Source of the DNA: Bolinopsis microptera
Lineage: Eukaryota > Ctenophora > Tentaculata > Lobata > Bolinopsidae
Length of the DNA: 64,000 nt
Assembly (NCBI RefSeq): GCF_026151205.1
Contig: NC_087078.1
Span: 8,448,675 to 8,512,674 of the forward strand
Direction of reading: 5' to 3'
This document shows, one piece after another, positions 1-11,053 of this stretch (position 1 is its first letter; each line of letters opens with the position of its first letter). Both the position numbers and the translations under genes were made by a program. The notes beneath the pieces were generated by a model, which ran no database searches, was not told where the DNA came from, and was given only the letters and a program-made list of their open reading frames with translations.

Positions 1-37
1 ATTCTAGATTGAATAAGCTCTTTAAAAAAGTAGCAAG

Positions 38-1359
38 GTGGACGATAACAACTGGGCACGTAGAATGGCCAATGACTTGGAGGAAGCTGCTAGAAAAGGT
101 CAGCAACGTGAGGTATGGCAGAAGATCAATGTCATATCTGGAAAGAAGAAGAAGCAGTCAACTGCAGTTAGAGACGTATCTGGCCAGTTGATTGCCGACC
201 CACATGCCCAGAAAGAAAGGTGGAAAGAGCACTTCTCTAGGCTATTGAACCCTCCCCCGCAAGAGGCCAATATTTCTGACCTAGACAACATCCCTCCGCA
301 ACCCAGTTTTGACGACCTTTCCGATTCGGATGAAGCTCCTACAAGAAACGAGATTGTTGATGCCCTCAAAAAACTCAAGAATCACAAAAGTCCAGGAGTG
401 GATGGTATCACCAACGAGCAACTTAAGTATGGACAGGATGGGTTGGTCGATCAACTAGTTGTGTTGTTCAAGAAAGTGTGGGAAGATGAGAAGATTCCTG
501 AGGATTGGTCCAAAGGTGTTATTATCATCGTTGGAAAGAAAGGTGACACCTCTCATTGCGCTAACAACAGAGGCATTACATTAAGATCCACAGCCTCGAA
601 GCTCCTGCAGATGATACTCCTGCGGAGACTTAGCAATGGAATGGAAAAATTCCTTCGGGAGAATCAAAGTGGTTTTAGACAGAATCGCTCATGTATTGAC
701 CAGGTTTATTCACTCCGCTGTATTATTCACCAATGCATTGAGTATAATATCCCTCTGTATATTAATTTTGTTGATTTCAAAGCAGCTTTTGATTCAATTG
801 ACAGGCAGTTCATTTGGAGAAGTATGCAGCACTACGGCTTACCTGACAAGTACATTAGAATTATGAAGGCGTTCTTCACTCACACAGTTAGTGCTGTTAG
901 GGTCAATGGTGAGGTCACAGGTTGGTTTGATGTCAACTCGGGTACTGGGCAAGGTGATATACAGGGACCACCAGTCTTCAACTTTTGTTTGAATTTTTCG
1001 GCATACCTTATGGAACTGAACAAGGTCATTAGCAAAGGGGCTTTATTACAGCTGCCAGCCCCCGGGGTAGAAGAAAAACATCTTTTGGACACTGATTACG
1101 CTGATGACATGGCCATGTTAGATAACTCAAAAGAGGGGCTGCAGGAAACCACTGACCTTCTCTGCAAATACAGTGCCTATGCAGGTCTGAAGATTAATGC
1201 TGGCAAAACACAGAGCATGGTTGTCAGCAAAAGTGCATCGCAGAGGCCGTATTCTAAAGACGACACTATGGACATCAATGTGGAAGGTCTCCCAATACAG
1301 CAGGTCAGCAATTTCACTTACTTGGGTGCAATCATCAGTGCGAATGGAACAATTGACAA
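38..1359 (+). CDS. LINE A reverse transcriptase domain (5' fragment)
   Basis: About 440 residues, entered from beyond the left edge, so the first methionine is not a real start. RT landmarks appear in order: a thumb/finger lead-in with KSPGVDG (about residue 118), motif A FVDFKAAFDSI (about 245-255), motif B GTGQGDIQGPP, and motif C YADDMAML (about 357-364). The frame runs into the satellite insertion and stops 10 bases later. The enzyme copies element RNA by target-primed reverse transcription. This copy is incomplete at both ends and cannot be active. Confidence 0.85.
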
Positions 1360-4300
1360 TCTAATCTAAGTAAACTATAGGTAAAAATATAATATTAATC
1401 ATAAGCTAAAATGTACTAATCTTTGTATTCTAAATGGGGAAAAAGAGGGCGCCCAAGAAAACAAAGATCAACCAAATCTCGGAACCAATGGCCGGGAGAG
1501 ATATACATGTAATTATAGAGCAATATCAAGAAAAGCTATCAATTATGTATCCAACGGGGCGGAAGAACCGACCACCAGTACTTGATACCATGATACGGAC
1601 GTAATCTAAGTAAACTATAGGTAAAAATATAATATTAATCATAAGCTAAAATGTACTAATCTTTGTATTCTAAATGGGGAAAAAGAGGGCGCCCAAGAAA
1701 ACAAAGATCAACCAAATCTCGGAACCAATGGCCGGGAGAGATATAAATGTAATTATAGAGCAATATCAAGAAAAGCTATCAATTATGTATCCAACGGGGC
1801 GGAAGAACCAACCACCAGTACTTGATACCATGATACGGACGTAATCTAAGTAAACTATAGGTAAAAATATAATATTAATCATAAGCTAAAATGTACTAAT
1901 CTTTGTATTCTAAATGGGGAAAAAGAGGGCGCCCAAGAAAACAAAGATCAACCAAATCTCGGAACCAATGGCCGGGAGAGATATAAATGTAATTATAGAG
2001 CAATATCAAGAAAAGCTATCAATTATGTATCCAACGGGGCGGAAGAACCGACCACCAGTACTTGATACCATGATACGGACGTAATCTAAGTAAACTATAG
2101 GTAAAAATATAATATTAATCATAAGCTAAAATGCACTAATCTTTGTATTCTAAATGGGGAAAAAGAGGGCGCCCAAGAAAACAAAGATCAACCAAATCTC
2201 GGAACCAATGGCCGGGAGAGATATAAATGTAATTATAGAGCAATATCAAGAAAAGCTATCAATTATGTATCCAACGGGGCGGAAGAACCGACCACCAGTA
2301 CTTGATACCATGATACGGACGTAATCTAAGTAAACTATAGGTAAAAATATAATATTAATCATAAGCTAAAATGTACTAATCTTTGTATTCTAAATGGGGA
2401 AAAAGAGGGCGCCCAAGAAAACAAAGATCAACCAAATCTCGGAACCAATGGCCGGGAGAGATATAAATGTAATTATAGAGCAATATCAAGAAAAGCTATC
2501 AATTATGTATCCAACGGGGCGGAAGAACCGACCACCAGTACTTGATACCATGATACGGACGTAATCTAAGTAAACTATAGGTAAAAATATAATATTAATC
2601 ATAAGCTAAAATGTACTAATCTTTGTATTCTAAATGGGGAAAAAGAGGGCGCCCAAGAAAACAAAGATCAACCAAATCTCGGAACCAATGGCCGGGAGAG
2701 ATATAAATGTAATTATAGAGCAATATCAAGAAAAGCTATCAATTATGTATCCAACGGGGCGGAAGAACCGACCACCAGTACTTGATACCATGATACGGAC
2801 GTAATCTAAGTAAACTATAGGTAAAAATATAATATTAATCATAAGCTAAAATGCACTAATCTTTGTATTCTAAATGGGGAAAAAGAGGGCGCCCAAGAAA
2901 ACAAAGATCAACCAAATCTCGGAACCAATGGCCGGGAGAGATATAAATGTAATTATAGAGCAATATCAAGAAAAGCTATCAATTATGTATCCAACGGGGC
3001 GGAAGAACCGACCACCAGTACTTGATACCATGATACGGACGTAATCTAAGTAAACTATAGGTAAAAATATAATATTAATCATAAGCTAAAATGTACTAAT
3101 CTTTGTATTCTAAATGGGGAAAAAGAGGGCGCCCAAGAAAACAAAGATCAACCAAATCTCGGAACCAATGGCCGGGAGAGATATAAATGTAATTATAGAG
3201 CAATATCAAGAAAAGCTATCAATTATGTATCCAACGGGGCGGAAGAACCGACCACCAGTACTTGATACCATGATACGGACGTAATCTAAGTAAACTATAG
3301 GTAAAAATATAATATTAATCATAAGCTAAAATGTACTAATCTTTGTATTCTAAATGGGGAAAAAGAGGGCGCCCAAGAAAACAAAGATCAACCAAATCTC
3401 GGAACCAATGGCCGGGAGAGATATAAATGTAATTATAGAGCAATATCAAGAAAAGCTATCAATTATGTATCCAACGGGGCGGAAGAACCGACCACCAGTA
3501 CTTGATACCATGATACGGACGTAATCTAAGTAAACTATAGGTAAAAATATAATATTAATCATAAGCTAAAATGCACTAATCTTTGTATTCTAAATGGGGA
3601 AAAAGAGGGCGCCCAAGAAAACAAAGATCAACCAAATCTCGGAACCAATGGCCGGGAGAGATATAAATGTAATTATAGAGCAATATCAAGAAAAGCTATC
3701 AATTATGTATCCAACGGGGCGGAAGAACCGACCACCAGTACTTGATACCATGATACGGACGTAATCTAAGTAAACTATAGGTAAAAATATAATATTAATC
3801 ATAAGCTAAAATGTACTAATCTTTGTATTCTAAATGGGGAAAAAGAGGGCGCCCAAGAAAACAAAGATCAACCAAATCTCGGAACCAATGGCCGGGAGAG
3901 ATATAAATGTAATTATAGAGCAATATCAAGAAAAGCTATCAATTATGTATCCAACGGGGCGGAAGAACCGACCACCAGTACTTGATACCATGATACGGAC
4001 GTAATCTAAGTAAACTATAGGTAAAAATATAATATTAATCATAAGCTAAAATGTACTAATCTTTGTATTCTAAATGGGGAAAAAGAGGGCGCCCAAGAAA
4101 ACAAAGATCAACCAAATCTCGGAACCAATGGCCGGGAGAGATATAAATGTAATTATAGAGCAATATCAAGAAAAGCTATCAATTATGTATCCAACGGGGC
4201 GGAAGAACCGACCACCAGTACTTGATACCATGATACGGACGTAATCTAAGTAAACTATAGGTAAAAATATAATATTAATCATAAGCTAAAATGCACTAAT

Positions 4301-6937
4301 CTTTGTATTCTAAATGGGGAAAAAGAGGGCGCCCAAGAAAACAAAGATCAACCAAATCTCGGAACCAATGGCCGGGAGAGATATAAATGTAATTATAGAG
4401 CAATATCAAGAAAAGCTATCAATTATGTATCCAACGGGGCGGAAGAACCGACCACCAGTACTTGATACCATGATACGGACGTAATCTAAGTAAACTATAG
4501 GTAAAAATATAATATTAATCATAAGCTAAAATGTACTAATCTTTGTATTCTAAATGGGGAAAAAGAGGGCGCCCAAGAAAACAAAGATCAACCAAATCTC
4601 GGAACCAATGGTCGGGAGAGATATAAATGTAATTATAGAGCAATATCAAGAAAAGCTATCAATTATGTATCCAACGGGGCGGAAGAACCGACCACCAGTA
4701 CTTGATACCATGATACGGACGTAATCTAAGTAAACTATAGGTAAAAATATAATATTAATCATAAGCTAAAATGTACTAATCTTTGTATTCTAAATGGGGA
4801 AAAAGAGGGCGCCCAAGAAAACAAAGATCAACCAAATCTCGGAACCAATGGCCGGGAGAGATATAAATGTAATTATAGAGCAATATCAAGAAAAGCTATC
4901 AATTATGTATCCAACGGGGCGGAAGAACCGACCACCAGTACTTGATACCATGATACGGACGTAATCTAAGTAAACTATAGGTAAAAATATAATATTAATC
5001 ATAAGCTAAAATGCACTAATCTTTGTATTCTAAATGGGGAAAAAGAGGGCGCCCAAGAAAACAAAGATCAACCAAATCTCGGAACCAATGGCCGGGAGAG
5101 ATATAAATGTAATTATAGAGCAATATCAAGAAAAGCTATCAATTATGTATCCAACGGGGCGGAAGAACCGACCACCAGTACTTGATACCATGATACGGAC
5201 GTAATCTAAGTAAACTATAGGTAAAAATATAATATTAATCATAAGCTAAAATGTACTAATCTTTGTATTCTAAATGGGGAAAAAGAGGGCGCCCAAGAAA
5301 ACAAAGATCAACCAAATCTCGGAACCAATGGCCGGGAGAGATATAAATGTAATTATAGAGCAATATCAAGAAAAGCTATCAATTATGTATCCAACGGGGC
5401 GGAAGAACCGACCACCAGTACTTGATACCATGATACGGACGTAATCTAAGTAAACTATAGGTAAAAATATAATATTAATCATAAGCTAAAATGTACTAAT
5501 CTTTGTATTCTAAATGGGGAAAAAGAGGGCGCCCAAGAAAACAAAGATCAACCAAATCTCGGAACCAATGGCCGGGAGAGATATAAATGTAATTATAGAG
5601 CAATATCAAGAAAAGCTATCAATTATGTATCCAACGGGGCGGAAGAACCGACCACCAGTACTTGATACCATGATACGGACGTAATCTAAGTAAACTATAG
5701 GTAAAAATATAATATTAATCATAAGCTAAAATGTACTAATCTTTGTATTCTAAATGGGGAAAAAGAGGGCGCCCAAGAAAACAAAGATCAACCAAATCTC
5801 GGAACCAATGGCCGGGAGAGATATAAATGTAATTATAGAGCAATATCAAGAAAAGCTATCAATTATGTATCCAACGGGGCGGAAGAACCGACCACCAGTA
5901 CTTGATACCATGATACGGACGTAATCTAAGTAAACTATAGGTAAAAATATAATATTAATCATAAGCTAAAATGCACTAATCTTTGTATTCTAAATGGGGA
6001 AAAAGAGGGCGCCCAAGAAAACAAAGATCAACCAAATCTCGGAACCAATGGCCGGGAGAGATATAAATGTAATTATAGAGCAATATCAAGAAAAGCTATC
6101 AATTATGTATCCAACGGGGCGGAAGAACCGACCACCAGTACTTGATACCATGATACGGACGTAATCTAAGTAAACTATAGGTAAAAATATAATATTAATC
6201 ATAAGCTAAAATGTACTAATCTTTGTATTCTAAATGGGGAAAAAGAGGGCGCCCAAGAAAACAAAGATCAACCAAATCTCGGAACCAATGGCCGGGAGAG
6301 ATATAAATGTAATTATAGAGCAATATCAAGAAAAGCTATCAATTATGTATCCAACGGGGCGGAAGAACCGACCACCAGTACTTGATACCATGATACGGAC
6401 GTAATCTAAGTAAACTATAGGTAAAAATATAATATTAATCATAAGCTAAAATGTACTAATCTTTGTATTCTAAATGGGGAAAAAGAGGGCGCCCAAGAAA
6501 ACAAAGATCAACCAAATCTCGGAACCAATGGCCGGGAGAGATATAAATGTAATTATAGAGCAATATCAAGAAAAGCTATCAATTATGTATCCAACGGGGC
6601 GGAAGAACCGACCACCAGTACTTGATACCATGATACGGACGTAATCTAAGTAAACTATAGGTAAAAATATAATATTAATCATAAGCTAAAATGTACTAAT
6701 CTTTGTATTCTAAATGGGGAAAAAGAGGGCGCCCAAGAAAACAAAGATCAACCAAATCTCGGAACCAATGGCCGGGAGAGATATAAATGTAATTATAGAG
6801 CAATATCAAGAAAAGCTATCAATTATGTATCCAACGGGGCGGAAGAACCGACCACCAGTACTTGATACCATGATACGGACGTAATCTAAGTAAACTATAG
6901 GTAAAAATATAATATTAATCATAAGCTAAAATGTACT
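1360..6937. repeat. 240-bp satellite array, 23.2 units, inserted in a LINE
   Basis: The sequence repeats with an exact 240-bp period from 1360 to 6937 with no indel anywhere (5578 bp = 23 units plus 58 bp). Units are nearly identical. I see a C instead of T in atg(t/c)actaat in units at about 2133, 2853, 3573, 4293, 5013 and 5973. That is one unit in three for most of the array and then one four-unit step, so there is a 720-bp higher-order repeat. The first units carry edge-specific changes (atacatg near 1742 becomes ataaatg; aaccaacc near 1808), and one unit has gtcggg at 4611. The flanks share ACAA (1356-1359 and 6938-6941). Because the insert begins and ends with the same 58 bp, a single founder would have had 58-bp direct terminal repeats. 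Confidence 0.95.
1434..1604 (+). CDS. 56-codon open frame present in every satellite unit (first copy)
   Basis: Each 240-bp unit holds an ATG-to-TAA frame of 57 codons (MGKKRAPKKTK at the start, MIRT at the end), with a TAA directly upstream of the ATG. The predicted peptide is basic and lysine/arginine-rich at its N-terminus, with no signal peptide or membrane segment. Two of the rare unit variants change an amino acid: His/Asn at about residue 25 in unit 1 and Arg/Gln near residue 45 in unit 2. I recognise no family. It may be chance, since every unit descends from one founder and conservation across units therefore proves nothing. Confidence 0.2.
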   Translation: MGKKRAPKKTKINQISEPMAGRDIHVIIEQYQEKLSIMYPTGRKNRPPVLDTMIRT

Positions 6938-6941
6938 ACAA

Positions 6942-7515
6942 AGAACTGTCAGCTCGAATTCAAAAGGCCTCTGGGGCATTCTATCAGCTCAGCAGTATAT
7001 GGTACAGTCGCAACATCAAAACTCCAACTAAAATCAGGATTTACAAAGCGGCTGTTCTCACTATACTGCTTTATTGAAGTGAGGTATGGAATACCACACA
7101 GACGCAGATGAAAAGATTTGAGGTGTTCCATGATAGATGTCTGAGGAGAATCCTGAAAATAAAATGGTTTTATCATGTATCTAATGCTGATGTACTTAAG
7201 CGGGCTAACATCGCCCCTGTTGATACTTTCGTACGAGCAGCTAGACTCCGATGGTTTGGCCATGTGGTGAGGATGCCAGAAGAAAGAATACCCAACTATC
7301 TACTGCACTGGATCCCAAAGCATGGTAAAAGGTCAAGAGGTAGACCTCGGAAAAACTGGTTGTCATGTGTCCGGGAGGATGCAGCAATCTTCACAGGTGT
7401 CGATAACATCACGATAGAAGATGCAGAACAACAAGCTACAGACAGGGTTCACTGGAGAGGTCTAATACACCGGAGAAAGGAGTTACTATGTGGTGCAGGC
7501 CACTCCAACGACTAG
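6942..7515 (+). pseudogene. LINE A C-terminal region (3' fragment)
   Basis: This continues the LINE frame after the satellite. It reads IYKAAVLTILLY, then TGA (7075-7077), then SEVWN, and is open to the stop at 7513-7515. The conserved post-RT features are visible: a FEVFHDRCLRRIL stretch, RWFGHVVRMPEERIP, and GKRSRGRPRKNW. The 3' tail after 7515 has the aagtaagtag type of ending common in such elements. The internal TGA and the split make this a relic. Confidence 0.8.
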
Positions 7516-8345
7516 GAGGAGACCTTTTCAAGTACAAGTAAGTAGAAGGAGGAATTTCACTGTAATTAATTAACACATGGCTAGCGTCGGACGCAGCATA
7601 ACATACGCTTCTTATACACTTAATTATAGGGGAGTGGTCTATATTCGATTATATTGCGAAGGAGCAGACTAGACTTTGGCGACACCGTAGGTCCATCGGG
7701 CCACCTCATATATCCAAACCCGATTACTTATTCCCTACGATCTTTTTGCCTTCGGCAAGAGTAGGGAAAAAATTAAAATAATTTTAAGAATAATTGACTT
7801 TGTTTTTTAAATTTTTAAAATGGACGGCGTTTTTGTAACTTGATTTGAAATACGCGGCGATATTAAACAAGAATTGCGCCCGTTGTTTCGTTTTGGCGGA
7901 CGCTAGATTTCCATTTCACTATAAGTATAACTATTAATATAAGCTCTAATCAGCTCACCTTATAATAATAATATTGAAACATCAGTAGACTACGCGTGCC
8001 ACATTCAAGTTGGGCTTATTACAAAATACTATACATTACTAGTATACATTAAAATACGCTAGTGCCGCGCATTCATTGACCACAGACTAGCTATACACCA
8101 CATCTCCGCAAGCAATCCCCGTGCGCGCGCGCGCGGCAAGTTGACATGGAAACGAACGGAAGCAAGTAAGGAACACGACATATATTTGACCCACCTACCG
8201 CTATTTCCAAAATCCACGTTTTTCTGCAAAAACGTCCATTCGTAACCTTTCACTATTGCCTTTTTTCAAAAGGGTGAAAAGGAAAAAATGTTGGCAGTGT
8301 AATTGATGAGATATGCGTCATGCGATGGATTTTATTGAGTGATGC
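7516..8345. other. Intergenic stretch without a recognisable gene; one hairpin
   Basis: I see no coding frame with family resemblance here. At 7731-7768 there is a short inverted repeat: ttccctac at one end, gtagggaa at the other, and an inner ttgcc-ttc-ggcaa stem. The purine/pyrimidine run gcgcgcgcgcg near 8124 is a small Z-DNA-prone tract. Confidence 0.5.
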
Positions 8346-9464
8346 TTAAGGGGGCATACACCAAATCTGTCCAGACCAAATGACCTCATAAACAGTTCAG
8401 TGACCTTCTAGCGCACCGTTTCCACACCAAAAAAATTATTTTGAGAATACCCATTTTTGTAATCGAGCATTTCCTGGGTGAGACGCTATAAGTTAATCAT
8501 TTCCTGCGGTATCGAGTTGAAATTTTGCTCGCCGTTTATTCACATCTATTTCAAGGTGTGTGTAAAATCTTGATATCGTATCTAAAAAGGCTGGTGTGTT
8601 ATGAATTTTTAAAGTCAAAAAGCTAAAATTGTCCTTTTCAGGCTTATTTTAACAAAAAGACAGTCAGGAAAGATCGGATTGAATTGATGCTTGACATCAA
8701 ATTGTTCTCTGAATTCTGGCGCAGTTTTTGATACCCTCAAAAATGTTTTTACTCATTCAGCTTCAGATTTTGGCTTTGCAGATAAAAAATCACATTTTCT
8801 CCCATAACTTCAAAGGGAAGCATTTTAGGGTGTTTTGTTGTTCATAACTCATATATAAATGTGCTAGTTGCGGTTATTTTGCACCCTTCAAAAAGTCACT
8901 AGCACATTCCTATCAAAATTTTAGAAAAATCAGTAAATTTTAAAAACGAAAAAATGTGCCTAAATTTGTTGTTTGGCTTTGAGGTCCAATAGATCTGAAG
9001 CTGAATGAGTAAAAACATTTTTGAGGGCATCAAAAACTACGCCAGAATTCAGAGAACAATTTGATGTCAAGCATCAATTCAATCCGATCTTCCCTGACTG
9101 TCTTTTTGTTAAAATAAGCCTGAAAAGGACAATTTTAGCTTTTTGACTTTAAAAATTCATAACACACCAGCCTTTTTAGATACGATATCAAGATTTTACA
9201 CACACCTTGAAATAGATGTGAATAAACGGCGAGCAAAATTTCAACCCGATACCGCAGGAAATGATTAACTTATAGCGTCTCAACCACAAAATAATTTTTT
9301 CCGAAAATTGCACTCTCAACCAGGAAATGCTCGATTACAAAAATGGGTATTCTCAAAATAATTTTTTTTGGTGTGGAAAGGGTGCGCTAGAAGGTCACTG
9401 AACTGCCTATGAGGTCATTTGGTCTGGACGGCACAAACCACTGTTTTGGTGTATGCCCCCTTAA
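8346..9464. mobile_element. Foldback element with TTAA target duplication
   Basis: The ends are TTAA-GGGGGCATACACCA at 8346 and its exact inverse TGGTGTATGCCCCC-TTAA at 9447-9464. The inverted arms are about 420 and 469 bp (8350-8769 and 8992-9460), with a spacer of about 220 bp. The right arm carries about 35 extra bases near 9285-9320 that the left arm lacks. TTAA duplication is the piggyBac signature, but no transposase is present, so this is a non-autonomous, hairpin-forming element mobilised in trans. Confidence 0.85.
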
Positions 9465-9564
9465 GTGTGTGCATATAATCTAAGATGTAGAGACAAGGTT
9501 ATTATCGCGGCATTTTGGTTTATGTTTTATAAATGTTCAGGTTAAATACCGTATTTAATTTAAC

Positions 9565-9664
9565 TACCTTGTCGGACTTTATTTGAGCGGACATTAAAAT
9601 GAACGCTAGGGCCTCCAGCGTCCAATTAATGTCCGTTCAAATAATTATAAAGTCCGATAAGGTA
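9565..9664. mobile_element. 100-bp hairpin MITE
   Basis: TACCTTGTCGGACTTTA at the left (9565) is mirrored by TAAAGTCCGATAAGGTA at the right, with further pairing inwards (ggacattaa/ttaatgtcc) to a small loop around 9613. It lies about 115 bp upstream of the start codon of the secreted-protein gene at 9781, so it is part of that gene's promoter-proximal DNA. Confidence 0.65.
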
Positions 9665-9780
9665 TATCTTTCATCCTGTGATTGTGAGACTGAGATACCA
9701 TAAACAAGGTGGTGAGATCATGCCGTCACTATTCCGTTTTAGTCTAACAAAAATTAACTCTCTGATGCCTCAGCAGAACT

Positions 9781-10505
9781 ATGGTCTTCCTGAAATTGAT
9801 GGTGTTCTCTGTGGTGATCATGCTCGCTTCAAGCAAGAAGGGGGGCAAGAAGGGGAGGTTCCGCAGTTTAACAGCTCTAGTCGAACAGCAGACAAAGAGG
9901 ATCAGTGAAATTACAAACAGACAGACAGTGATCGAGGAGAAATTAGTGAAGGAAATTGAAGCACTAAAAGAAACATTTGCCGAGGAATTGAAGTAAGTAA
10001 ACAGTTTATAGTATTAGTACTAGTTATTGTTAAACTTAATGTTATTTAAATTCACAAGGTAAATCCTAGTGGCATTGCAATTAATTCAAATTGAAGTTGA
10101 TTTATCAAAAGATAACTTGCAAATTTAAACCCTCTTCATCTCAGAGCCAGAAAGAATGACGTGATGGTGGTAAGCGGAGAGGAGGATCTGAGGGAGGAGC
10201 GCTGTGCGAAAGTGTGTGCTGGAACCTCAGGCAGAGGGGCTACCAACTGGGTGGATTACAGCTTGAACTCGAACGGACTTTACGCAGACGTTGACATCAG
10301 CAAGTGTGGGTTCCTGACAATTCCAACGGTGACTACCTCTCTTGAGTTCACCTCCTCTCATTGGAGTAGGATAGGGGCCTCGGAGATAACCAGAGTGACT
10401 ACCGGCAGTTTTAGGATCTTCCTGGCGCATCCACCTGCCAGAGGCGGTGCTGCGAATGAATGGGGTTGGAATGTGGAGTGGATCGCGGTGGGTTATACCT
10501 GCTGA
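9781..10505 (+). CDS. Secreted protein with coiled coil and CTHRC1-type C-terminal domain (two exons)
   Basis: Exon 1 is 9781-9992, the intron 9993-10144 (GTAAGT ... CTCAG) and exon 2 10145-10505. The split lysine codon joins in frame, giving 190 aa. Residues 1-17 form a hydrophobic signal peptide (KLMVFSVVIMLAS). A lysine/glycine-rich stretch follows, then a charged coiled-coil segment (about 28-72). The C-terminal 110 residues hold the pattern NWVDYS...GLYADVDISKCGF...TTSLEF...HW...FRIFLAHP...WNVEWIAVGYTC. That pattern matches what I know of the C-terminal, C1q-like domain of collagen triple helix repeat-containing protein 1, though no collagen repeat is present here. Secretion and coiled-coil oligomerisation are inferred. 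The start was chosen for the signal peptide; an overlapping frame at 9678 is a shadow. Confidence 0.7.
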
Positions 10506-10565
10506 AGTTTCTACTGGTTCCAAATGCATGAGCCTTTATTTAATTGTTAAACTTAAAGTTTTTAC

Positions 10566-10571
10566 ATTAAA
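10566..10571 (+). promoter_or_regulatory. ATTAAA polyadenylation signal
   Basis: An ATTAAA hexamer lies 60 bases past the stop codon of the two-exon secreted-protein gene, in an AT-rich stretch followed by an adenine run. It is the common second-best animal poly(A) signal and marks a plausible 3' end. Confidence 0.5.
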
Positions 10572-10773
10572 GAAAAGAATGATTAATAATGGATGTTTAT
10601 AGTTTTAAATTTTATTGCACGAACAGTAGTTTTATTGAAAAATACCATTTACTAATTATTCCATCGCCGACAAAAATTGAAATAAAAGTGATGTTGAATT
10701 GGTTTATTTTTTGTTCTAAGTCTAAACTTACTGGGCGCTGCACAACCTGTTATTCCGGAAAATCAGCCTATCA

Positions 10774-10975
10774 ATCACAGTGCTGGCAAGCACGACCGCC
10801 GCCATTATACTCACTATACTATTTACCCCGTATACTATTATACCCCCTTCACTGTTTTCCATACATTAAGACTCACCGAAAGTAGTTCAGCAGGCATATT
10901 TTAATTTCAAAACATTCTGCTTCAATATCAAAAATGACAGGAATAAGTAATTCAAAATACGCGCCAGCACTATGA
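10774..10975. mobile_element. TGCTGGC MITE, copy 1
   Basis: This begins ATCACAGTGCTGGCAAGC and ends GCGCCAGCACTAT, which are inverted termini. Inside is a run of ctatactatttaccccg motifs. The same unit recurs at 40271-40630 and 41803-42056, with a partial copy at about 46090-46290, in both orientations, so it is a transposed family. It lies between the secreted-protein gene and the nearest SLC35G-like exon. Confidence 0.7.
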
Positions 10976-11053
10976 CAATGCCCTCAAAAAGATATGTGTC
11001 TTTGTTTGATGATAGTCTCAGATAGTAACTATACTACTAGTGCTACTACGTAC

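Larger units (their letters stand above)
1..7540 (+). mobile_element. LINE-type retrotransposon A, cut by the window edge and split by a satellite
   Basis: This is the RT and C-terminal part of a non-LTR retrotransposon on the + strand, with its 5' part outside the window. The coding sequence runs 38-1359 and resumes at 6942. The 5.6 kb between is a tandem satellite. Joining the two flanks at the repeated ACAA restores one frame through the usual post-RT region (a stretch beginning GTIDKELSARIQKAS). A TGA at 7075-7077 sits where glycine is expected after a leucine-leucine-tyrosine stretch, so the copy is dead. The clade is not certain; the post-RT region resembles RTE/Jockey-like families. 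Confidence 0.85.

Noticed and set aside
1360-6937. CRISPR-like interpretation of the regular 240-bp array
   Set aside because: There are no unique spacers between short repeats; the whole 240 bp repeats. The context is eukaryotic.
1360-6937. Hammerhead ribozyme (retrozyme) call for the 240-bp unit
   Set aside because: No CUGAUGA...GAAA core is visible by eye on either strand, so it is only raised as a structural analogy to be tested.
10227-10529. Minus-strand ORF opposite exon 2 of the secreted-protein gene
   Set aside because: A shadow of the + strand coding sequence; the + strand has the splice signals and the recognisable domain.
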